From Methanospirillum hungatei (lineage in GTDB: Archaea > Halobacteriota > Methanomicrobia > Methanomicrobiales > Methanospirillaceae): a DNA stretch of 6,771 nt. The notes under the pieces are model-generated. The model did no database searches and was not told the DNA's origin. It was given only the letters and a program-made list of their open reading frames with translations. Shown in pieces: positions 1 through 4,837 of this stretch (positions are counted from its first letter, which is position 1; each line of letters starts with the position of its first letter). Location: contig NZ_JAIWNS010000233.1 in the NCBI RefSeq assembly GCF_020216685.1, positions 1-6,771 on the forward strand, given 5' to 3'. A program made the translations under genes and the position numbers.

Positions 1-279
1 CGGCATCAGGCACTCTTTGAACCGGTCCATGGCAGTGCTCCTGATATAGCCGGGAAGGGCCTTGCAAATCCCATTGCGGCCATCAGGTGTGTATCCCTGC
101 TTCTCAAGTATGTCGGAGAGAAACCCCGTGCCATTGAAGTGGAAAAGGCGATTCAAAAGACCATCGCCGATGGGATCAAGACCCCTGATCTCGGGGGTAC
201 TGCAACAACTGAGGAAGTGGGACGGGCAGTCCTTTCACATCTTGCATCATCAAAAAAGGCAGAGGGTCCTGACCTCTGA
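1..279 (+). CDS. Isopropylmalate/homoisocitrate/isocitrate dehydrogenase family, C-terminal 92 residues (5' truncated)
   Basis: Frame 1 is open from the window edge to a TGA at 277-279. The translation contains FEPVHGSAPDIAGKGLANP (residues 7-25 of the fragment), the hallmark C-terminal motif of NAD(P)-dependent beta-decarboxylating dehydrogenases, whose HGSAPDIAGKG stretch contributes to cofactor binding. It is followed by the usual helical tail ending TPDLGGTATTEEVGRAV. Family members are about 325-350 residues, so roughly the last quarter is present. Methanogens carry paralogues for leucine synthesis (LeuB, 3-isopropylmalate dehydrogenase) and for the 2-oxosuberate branch of coenzyme B synthesis (AksF, homoisocitrate dehydrogenase). 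The specificity-determining N-terminal part is outside the window, so I cannot choose between them. The gene ends four bases before the stop codon of the convergent ATPase gene, leaving no room for its own terminator. The family call is secure; the paralogue is not. Confidence 0.93.
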   Translation, partial: RHQALFEPVHGSAPDIAGKGLANPIAAIRCVSLLLKYVGEKPRAIEVEKAIQKTIADGIKTPDLGGTATTEEVGRAVLSHLASSKKAEGPDL

Positions 280-283
280 ACCC

Positions 284-2314
284 TTATATCAGCCGGTTAA
301 TCTCATCAAAGAGACGTGAAAATCGGTCAATCGTCTCTTCGTCCAGATTCTGGGGAGATTCACAGATCCGGTCGGAGAGCAGTTCTGCAACCCGCCAGCG
401 TTCAAAATGCTCTCCCTGCCTTCGTTCAACAAGGTCTGCTATCTGAAGGGCAATTCCCCGCTCTTCATTTCGTTCGGCCGGGCTTTTTTCTGATATCTGT
501 CCAAGCGGCAGATCTGGATATATATCCTTGACACACCGGTGATAAAACTCTGGAGAGAAGAGATCCTCTATTCCGGCACCCTGACGGTTTACAAACGAAC
601 TATAGAGGAGGAGTCCGTTCCCCTCGCGGATATGCATGGACGGGAGTTTTTCAAGCACCCCCTGCGGGATATTGTGTCCGGAAAGGAGGACTGCTGCCGG
701 TTTTTTATGTGCCGTCATCATCAGGGCGAGGGGTAGTAGGTTTGCCGCCCCTCCGGACGGGGTGATTCTGATATCAGGAGAAAGGCCGGTCTTCCCTCTG
801 CTCCTGAGAACATAATTCATGGCCTGCAGCAGCCAGAGGTCATGGGTGTCTTCAACGACCAGCTGCTTTCCGCCGGAGAGGGTTCTTTCTGCTATTCTGG
901 TAGCAAGGGCTGCTTCAAGGGGGAAGAGAGAATCGCGATCTGCAGGCCAGTCAGATACTGATACCTTTGTGGTTCCGTCCTCACCCTCATAGACGGTCCT
1001 GACCCGGTCAAGATGATCAAGGTCAATCATGAACGGGGAGTGGGTTGAGAAGAATATCTGGTTCTGATGGGAGATACGTTCAAAGAACCGGGTAGCCTGC
1101 TGCTGGGCGGTCGGGTGGAGCTGGAGTCCTGGTTCGTCAAGGAGCAGGATACTGTCCTGGTATGCATCACCTGATTCTACAAGGAATACAAGGTAAAAGG
1201 AGAAGAAGTATTGCAGACCTGCACTCCTCTGTTCCAGTTCTATCTCCGAGGGATCCAGGTCATCAGATACCCATACTCTGAAATAATCTCCGTCAATGTC
1301 ATACCTGAATCGTATCTTTCTCTGTCCCCACCAGTCCTCGAACTTCTTTGTCATGAGGTTTGAGGCCGTTGAGAGGAGGATTGAACGCTCATCGACCTGT
1401 CTTCTGATGATCGGGTTGTCATCGACTGCATTCTTGTGGGAGCCGAGACGGTCCAGTTGATCCAGGTCAAGGTTTACATGCCGAAAGAGGCAGTGTGTTG
1501 CACGAAGACCGGGGGTATCTGGATGGGACTTAAGCGTTGCAATAAATGTCGGGATATGTATCGCACTCTCAATGACATTGTACTGATCAAAGTAGACAAA
1601 TTTTGGCAGATGCTCAATCACATACCGGTTTGCAGCCATCAGCCCTTCAAAAATCTCCATCTGCCTGATCAGGCGGTACATCGGTTCGGTAACCGGGTCA
1701 AGGATGTCATGCTGCCATGGTTCATTGGCCCTGCTTTTAATCGCATTAATAAGATCTGCAATATGCCGTTTGTGAACCTGTCCGTCAACCGGAATAGCAC
1801 TTTTTTGCTCTTCGAGAAATGCTAAAAGACCTTCTTTTATACGCCCCAGTTCCTCGCCCTTCCCCTCCGGAGCGATCAGGTTTCGGATATGTTCAATGGC
1901 ACTTTCAATCGCATAAATCAGGTCAGGAGGGGTGATAAGATCTACGCCGACATCAGGATGATAGGTGATGCTGTATGTCCCGGTATAATGACGGGTGACC
2001 TCAACAGATCTGACTTCACTGCATAATTCAGATATCGCAGCGATATCACGCTGTTCATCAGGAGTGAGGACAAACCTGCCCGAGGCGACCGGCCAGTCGG
2101 TTCTGGTAATCTCTGCTGCATACCGCTGGCGTGGGAATTCTTTCAGCCCGTCATACCCTTCCCCGTCTGAAGGATTCAGTTTTGAAAGTGCCCGGAATAT
2201 TGCAGACTTTCCTGATTCGTTCTTTCCAACAAATGTGGTGAGGTTCTGGACCGGAATCCATCCGGTGTCCTCAATAATTTTATAGTTCTGAACCCGGAAC
2301 TCGGCAAGTTGCAT
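284..2314 (-). CDS. OLD-family-like AAA ATPase with degenerate TOPRIM nuclease domain
   Basis: This 676-residue protein has an ABC/SMC-like ATPase split by a long insert. The Walker A motif GKNESGKS is at residues 30-37, a signature-like RSAGLQ at 363-368, Walker B ILLLDEP at 389-395 (D393, E394) and an H-loop STHSPF at 423-428. The insert of about 120-340 matches the position of the dimerisation region in OLD proteins. Residues 483-585 look like a TOPRIM domain: LVVED with E488 and D492 forms the ExxxD motif, and IEDLF is at 582-586. The second acidic motif, usually LLDxD, reads LLSGHN (S545, H547). OLD proteins are ATP-regulated nucleases, several of them in phage defence; with both DxD carboxylates missing, this one may bind ATP and DNA without normal cleavage. 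The ATG at 2314 starts directly with the usual N-terminal strand (MQLAEFRVQNY), preceded by a weak GAGAG seven bases upstream. No UvrD-like helicase (GajB type) is adjacent. A recombination or repair role is an alternative. Confidence 0.85.
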   Translation of the reverse strand: MQLAEFRVQNYKIIEDTGWIPVQNLTTFVGKNESGKSAIFRALSKLNPSDGEGYDGLKEFPRQRYAAEITRTDWPVASGRFVLTPDEQRDIAAISELCSEVRSVEVTRHYTGTYSITYHPDVGVDLITPPDLIYAIESAIEHIRNLIAPEGKGEELGRIKEGLLAFLEEQKSAIPVDGQVHKRHIADLINAIKSRANEPWQHDILDPVTEPMYRLIRQMEIFEGLMAANRYVIEHLPKFVYFDQYNVIESAIHIPTFIATLKSHPDTPGLRATHCLFRHVNLDLDQLDRLGSHKNAVDDNPIIRRQVDERSILLSTASNLMTKKFEDWWGQRKIRFRYDIDGDYFRVWVSDDLDPSEIELEQRSAGLQYFFSFYLVFLVESGDAYQDSILLLDEPGLQLHPTAQQQATRFFERISHQNQIFFSTHSPFMIDLDHLDRVRTVYEGEDGTTKVSVSDWPADRDSLFPLEAALATRIAERTLSGGKQLVVEDTHDLWLLQAMNYVLRSRGKTGLSPDIRITPSGGAANLLPLALMMTAHKKPAAVLLSGHNIPQGVLEKLPSMHIREGNGLLLYSSFVNRQGAGIEDLFSPEFYHRCVKDIYPDLPLGQISEKSPAERNEERGIALQIADLVERRQGEHFERWRVAELLSDRICESPQNLDEETIDRFSRLFDEINRLI

Positions 2315-2337
2315 AGGATATCTCTCGATTTGTTATC

Positions 2338-2350
2338 CTATAAATATAGT
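2338..2350 (-). promoter_or_regulatory. Putative proximal archaeal TATA box of the ATPase gene
   Basis: The minus strand reads ACTATATTTATAG here, a good match to the archaeal TATA element and centred about 30 bases before the ATG at 2314. With the usual spacing of about 26 bases to the start site, transcription would begin only a few bases before the ATG, giving an almost leaderless mRNA that lacks the weak GAGAG ribosome site. The motif is partly palindromic, so it could be read on either strand, but only the minus strand has a gene at the right distance. Confidence 0.5.
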
Positions 2351-2391
2351 ATGCTCATACTGCAGAGTCTGACAAAAAGATTGCAGGCAGT

Positions 2392-2422
2392 GAGGTATCC
2401 CCGGACGCCGGATACCCCCCTC
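2392..2422. other. Inverted repeat / hairpin in the intergenic region
   Basis: GGTATCC (2394-2400) and GGATACC (2410-2416) are perfect inverted copies around a nine-base loop. The pairing extends to GA/TC at the outer ends (2392-2393 and 2421-2422) if four extra C residues of the right arm bulge out. An alternative inner pairing of CCGG with CCGG around ACG is also possible. On the minus strand a run of five T (2374-2378) lies 13 bases past the hairpin, so it could act as a terminator for a short RNA starting upstream. It could equally be part of the leader of the ATPase mRNA or a protein-binding operator. Confidence 0.5.
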
Positions 2423-2425
2423 TGT

Positions 2426-2506
2426 AAAGCGTGTATGGTATTCTGATGCTACCGGATCAGATGAAAGAGCCGTGTATCTGCACCCGGTATGAGCACCATA
2501 CGCTTT
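2426..2506. other. Three-tier nested hairpin, candidate structured RNA element
   Basis: Three nested pairs of complementary arms are visible. The outer stem pairs AAAGCG+TATGGT (2426-2439, with a two-base TG bulge) with ACCATACGCTTT (2495-2506). The middle stem pairs TACCGG (2450-2455) with CCGGTA (2484-2489). The inner stem pairs CAGAT (2458-2462) with ATCTG (2476-2480) around a 13-base loop. Together they make 23 Watson-Crick pairs in 81 bases of non-coding sequence, more than expected by chance at this spacing. The nearest promoter-like box (2522-2538) faces the minus strand, so the structure is probably transcribed as a small RNA or as the 5' leader of the ATPase mRNA. A palindromic mobile-element remnant is the main alternative; I see no target-site duplication. 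Confidence 0.5.
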
Positions 2507-2521
2507 CATATCATGCTGTCA

Positions 2522-2538
2522 CTATAAATGGTTTCTCT
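2522..2538 (-). promoter_or_regulatory. Putative distal archaeal promoter (BRE + TATA) facing the structured element
   Basis: Read on the minus strand, AGAGAAACC is followed by ATTTATAG, a purine-rich BRE-like segment directly before a TATA-like box. The predicted start, about 26 bases on, falls near 2500, at the outer edge of the nested hairpin. It lies just after the T tract that should end the thymidylate synthase transcript, so it would start a new unit carrying the structured region, possibly continuing into the ATPase gene with a leader of about 185 nt. The call rests on sequence pattern only. Confidence 0.4.
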
Positions 2539-2548
2539 TTTCTTTCTG

Positions 2549-2554
2549 AAAAAA
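2549..2554 (-). terminator. T-tract terminator after thymidylate synthase
   Basis: Six consecutive T residues on the minus strand begin 32 bases past the thymidylate synthase stop codon, followed by pyrimidine-poor sequence. Archaeal termination commonly needs only a short T tract without a hairpin. The position between the end of one gene and a new promoter-like box supports the call. Confidence 0.4.
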
Positions 2555-2585
2555 GTCAAATGGTGAAAGGGATGACTGTTCTGGA

Positions 2586-3443
2586 TTATCTGCGCTGGAA
2601 AGACTGAAAGAGTTCTCCGGTTTTTATCTTCTCCAAAAACAGGTTAAGTTCTAACTGATCCCGGTGAAAATACATATGTGCTGAGATACTGATTGTTTCA
2701 AGCCATCCCTGTGAGACTTTTTCCTCGTCGTTCTTTCGTTTCAGGTTAATCTGTTCACAAATAAATTTCTGGAGATGGGCAAGGCCGTATGCGTTCTGCC
2801 CCCAGGCTGATAACATGTCATTGCTTCTGAAGACACAGATGAGGTTGAGATGATTATTCTTATCAATGACACACTGCACCAGCTGCAGGCAGGGGGGCTC
2901 ATCAGCGGCGATATCCTGAACCGGGAACCAGGTAATTGAGATTGCACGACGGCTTTCAGGGTTATGAATAAGCCGGTTTATAATGCTCTCCTGTATCTGG
3001 TCAATCCCTCCATATCGTCCGTCACCCTTCCAGATAACCTCCCCGCATGCATCAGCCGGAACATATCCCAGCTTTCTAAAGAGCCCATCGACGGCATTTT
3101 TGAACGCCCCAACTTGTTTTCTGACGATTCCCACCTCTGCCTTCGGATAATCACGGAGCCGGTTGCCATAGGTATATACAGCATCTGTCCCGTCGTCACG
3201 GCGCGGTGTAATGGTATAGAGGGAAGCCTGGTACTGTTCAGAGAATTTCTCTCCAAAAAGGGATGCCCCTGAACGCATCGGCTCTGCAAAAGGCTCGTCC
3301 ACGTGTATGCAGATCGGCTCTTCCGGATCCCAGGTATATTCGCCGTCTTCAGTTACCCTTACCTGCCCTTCACATCGCCTGGCAATCTCCCTGATCACCT
3401 CTTCGTGGGCCTGTCCGATACTTCGCTTCCTGATTAGGATCAT
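2586..3443 (-). CDS. thyA: Thymidylate synthase, methanogen/archaeal type
   Basis: This 285-residue enzyme converts dUMP to dTMP using a methylene-carrying pterin or folate, in the cytoplasm. The family pattern is clear: YTYGNRLRDYP (90-100), then GGIDQIQESII leading into SRRAISITW (164-172, R165 and R166 contacting the partner subunit's dUMP phosphate), DEPPC with the nucleophile C185, FRSND (R206, D209), N217 and AHMY (H256, Y258). These align in spacing with E. coli ThyA C146, R166, D169, N177, H207 and Y209. The Asn at 217 fits dUMP rather than dCMP, since dCMP hydroxymethylases carry Asp there. I chose the ATG at 3443 because AGGA lies six bases before it and the conserved MILIRKRSIGQAHEEVI begins there. 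A longer start at 3488 would overlap the upstream gene. The Cache gene stops 25 bases upstream, so both are probably on one transcript. All catalytic residues are intact. Confidence 0.88.
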   Translation of the reverse strand: MILIRKRSIGQAHEEVIREIARRCEGQVRVTEDGEYTWDPEEPICIHVDEPFAEPMRSGASLFGEKFSEQYQASLYTITPRRDDGTDAVYTYGNRLRDYPKAEVGIVRKQVGAFKNAVDGLFRKLGYVPADACGEVIWKGDGRYGGIDQIQESIINRLIHNPESRRAISITWFPVQDIAADEPPCLQLVQCVIDKNNHLNLICVFRSNDMLSAWGQNAYGLAHLQKFICEQINLKRKNDEEKVSQGWLETISISAHMYFHRDQLELNLFLEKIKTGELFQSFQRR

Positions 3444-3449
3444 ATGAGT

Positions 3450-3453
3450 TCCT
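3450..3453 (-). promoter_or_regulatory. Ribosome binding site fixing the thymidylate synthase start
   Basis: The minus strand reads AGGA, then six bases, then the ATG at 3443. This spacing supports the shorter start over the in-frame ATG at 3488, which has AGGA immediately abutting it with no spacer. Confidence 0.55.
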
Positions 3454-3468
3454 GTGGGATTTCTTAAA

Positions 3469-3975
3469 TCAGGGCTGTTTACCGGCATTCCTGATTATGG
3501 CTGCACAAATCCACCAGCTGCCATCAATGTCTGATACAAACCAGGAGTTCCCTGTTGCAGCATCTACATAGAGACCCCCGCCCGTTGTTGCAAGGTCCCG
3601 CATCATCCTGACCTGTCCGGCGTCATGGTCATCTGCAATAAACCGGGAACCGACTTCGCCTGGTCGTGTGCTGTCTGCAAGAAGGACGCCGTCGGTATCA
3701 TATGCGACAATAACCATACCTTCTGCGTTAAACTGCCCGGAGGGATTGGAAAATTCTGCCAGTGCCGCATCCTTCCCTTTCTCGAGTGCAAATGCACGTG
3801 CCTCTAAGGCCCGGTTCATCAGTTTCTCCTGCGGGGAAATATCCGGAATTATTGGTACATCGGTCAGGTTTGCACTCGTTGTATTATTCTGTGCAGACTG
3901 GTTTTCCTCTGATATTACCCCCCCGGGTACCAGGAGAAGTATGATAAGAAGCAAAAGGACTGCCTGAATCTTCAT
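3469..3975 (-). CDS. Secreted single-Cache-domain protein
   Basis: From the ATG at 3975 this is a 168-residue protein beginning with a classic signal peptide or anchor (MK, then hydrophobic to about residue 20). A Ser/Asn/Thr-rich linker follows (about 23-45), then one globular domain of about 50-164. The globular part follows the single-Cache pattern: a long helix ending ALEKGKDAALAEFSNPSGQF, then YDTDGVLLADSTRPGEVG (93-109), a short helix, GGGLYVDA, and a final strand pair SWFVSDIDGSWWICAAI. Cache domains bind small extracellular ligands, usually as the sensor part of chemoreceptors or kinases. Here no transmembrane output domain follows, so the protein probably acts outside the membrane, free or tethered, perhaps as a ligand-binding accessory. 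An upstream in-frame ATG at 4053 would bury the signal sequence and was not used. No clear ribosome site precedes the chosen ATG. It lies 25 bases upstream of thymidylate synthase. Confidence 0.75.
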   Translation of the reverse strand: MKIQAVLLLLIILLLVPGGVISEENQSAQNNTTSANLTDVPIIPDISPQEKLMNRALEARAFALEKGKDAALAEFSNPSGQFNAEGMVIVAYDTDGVLLADSTRPGEVGSRFIADDHDAGQVRMMRDLATTGGGLYVDAATGNSWFVSDIDGSWWICAAIIRNAGKQP

Positions 3976-4041
3976 GTGTGTATGGTTTCGTTCGGTATGG
4001 TATCTGGTTTGCGTTTGATTTTTTTGCAAATTTTCATCTCG

Positions 4042-4063
4042 AAATCCCGGCACTCTGGGATCT
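4042..4063 (-). other. Short hairpin between the TPR and Cache genes
   Basis: On the minus strand AGATCCC pairs with GGGATTT (one G-U pair) around an eight-base loop. It lies just past the T tract that follows the TPR gene and about 65 bases before the Cache start. It may help mRNA end processing or belong to the Cache leader. The stem is short and could be chance. Confidence 0.25.
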
Positions 4064-4074
4064 TTAGGAGATTG

Positions 4075-4080
4075 AAAAAA
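4075..4080 (-). terminator. T-tract terminator after the TPR gene
   Basis: Six T residues on the minus strand begin 12 bases past the TPR stop codon (4093-4095). This is a typical archaeal stop signal and suggests that the TPR gene and the Cache gene are separate transcripts, at least in part. No convincing TATA box is visible in the remaining gap before the Cache gene. Confidence 0.4.
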
Positions 4081-4092
4081 GGAATGAGCCGG

Positions 4093-4734
4093 TTATGACA
4101 TCTTTTCTATCGCTTTCTCTTTTCCTTCCAGGGCATCACGAAGTCCGGGGTCCAGAATAAGCGCAGTATCATATGACATGACCGCCTCGGCATACCGGCC
4201 CAGAGCAGAGAGGGCATCTCCCCGGTTGCTCCATCCCCGTGCATAATCCGGCTCCAGTATGGTTGCTTTATCTGCTGAAGCCAGTGCCTCCTCAAATCGT
4301 CCGGCAAGGTTAAGACACCAGGCCCGGTTACTGTATGCCTTCCCATATTCAGGATCCAGCCGTAATGATTCATCAAACATGGCAATGGCCTCCTCATATC
4401 TTCCCAGGTAGGTCAGGGCGATTCCCTTGTTGTTCCAGGCCTTTTTATAGGTCGGATCAACAGCGATTGCCGTATCATACTGCTGTATCGCCTCCTCATA
4501 TCTTCCCAGACTTTTCAGGGTTTTTCCTTTCCCGTTTAAAGCCTCAAGATGTTCAGGGTCGATGGCGAGGGCCTGATCAAGGATGATGAGGGCTTGGTCA
4601 TACTGGTCCTGATCATAGAGCATATTCCCCTGTGCCGCCAGTTCATCTGCCGGGGATGCATAAGCCGGCCAGAACCCGGACATCATTACCAGAAAGAACA
4701 GCACATATACCCATCTCATGATGATACCATACAT
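4093..4734 (-). CDS. Exported tetratricopeptide repeat (TPR) protein
   Basis: This 213-residue protein has an N-terminal hydrophobic signal (MRWVYVLFFLVMMSGFWPAYA, residues 6-26, likely cut after AYA). Five exactly contiguous 34-residue TPR units follow at 29-62, 63-96, 97-130, 131-164 and 165-198, each with the W/L-G-Y-A-P pattern (for example AWNNKGIALTYLGRYEEAI), then a short basic/acidic cap. TPR arrays are protein-binding scaffolds; export places this one outside the membrane, but its partner is not visible. The start is uncertain. ATG 4734 gives the full frame; ATG 4719 would give a cleaner signal peptide beginning MRW; neither has a good ribosome site. A perfect one at 4758-4767 instead serves an ATG in another frame, with an in-frame stop between it and 4734. 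The gene is divergent from the REC-PAS gene across 103 bp. Confidence 0.85.
   Translation of the reverse strand: MYGIIMRWVYVLFFLVMMSGFWPAYASPADELAAQGNMLYDQDQYDQALIILDQALAIDPEHLEALNGKGKTLKSLGRYEEAIQQYDTAIAVDPTYKKAWNNKGIALTYLGRYEEAIAMFDESLRLDPEYGKAYSNRAWCLNLAGRFEEALASADKATILEPDYARGWSNRGDALSALGRYAEAVMSYDTALILDPGLRDALEGKEKAIEKMS
4388..4509. repeat. Exact 20-bp repeat within the TPR array
   Basis: The 20 bases GCCTCCTCATATCTTCCCAG occur at 4388-4407 and again at 4490-4509, exactly 102 bases apart, which is one 34-codon TPR unit. They encode LGRYEEA on the minus strand in units 2 and 3. Identity at the nucleotide level, including wobble positions, points to recent unit duplication or gene conversion inside the gene. 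Confidence 0.8.
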
Positions 4735-4757
4735 CTCTGATCTTTAAGAAGTTCATT

Positions 4758-4767
4758 ATCACCTCCT
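4758..4767 (-). promoter_or_regulatory. Perfect Shine-Dalgarno sequence followed by an out-of-frame ATG
   Basis: The minus strand reads AGGAGGTGAT, a ten-base complement to the archaeal 16S rRNA 3' tail. One base later comes ATG (4754-4756), five bases from the GGAGG core, which is ideal spacing. That ATG opens a 37-codon frame ending with TGA at 4643, overlapping the TPR start in a different frame. The peptide (beginning MNFLKIRDVWYHH) resembles nothing I recognise. The TPR ATG at 4734 is 23 bases beyond the end of this site. The options are a regulatory leader ORF, a single-base indel separating the true TPR start from its gene, or initiation at a distance. Confidence 0.6.
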
Positions 4768-4837
4768 GAGTGTATCGATGTCCGCACCTTGATATGAACC
4801 GGTGTCCTACAGTTGTATCAGGTAGATTACAGAGCCG

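Noticed and set aside
62..319. 85-codon plus-strand frame overlapping the dehydrogenase end
   Set aside because: It is out of frame with the clear dehydrogenase reading, and its product has no coherent pattern and runs into the ATPase gene end.
1436..1825. 129-codon plus-strand frame antisense to the ATPase
   Set aside because: It lies fully inside a well-supported gene, the translation is Cys/Met-rich without domain logic, and no promoter or ribosome site is seen.
2964..3289. Frames of about 100 codons on both strands inside thymidylate synthase
   Set aside because: Both overlap the conserved core of a catalytically complete enzyme and show no recognisable domain.
284..3443. Gabija-type two-gene defence system
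   Set aside because: The OLD-like ATPase resembles GajA only in broad layout; the adjacent genes are a dehydrogenase and thymidylate synthase, and no helicase is present.
3444..3488. Longer thymidylate synthase start at 3488
   Set aside because: It would overlap the Cache gene end by 20 bases, add 15 non-conserved residues and use a site abutting the ATG; the ATG at 3443 has a properly spaced AGGA.
3976..4053. Longer Cache protein start at 4053
   Set aside because: It would place 26 polar residues before the signal peptide, which is not how exported proteins begin.
4735..4837. Promoter for the REC-PAS gene in the divergent gap
   Set aside because: Only weak AT-rich candidates (for example TGATATGA near 4791) are present; none fits the archaeal TATA pattern well enough to report.
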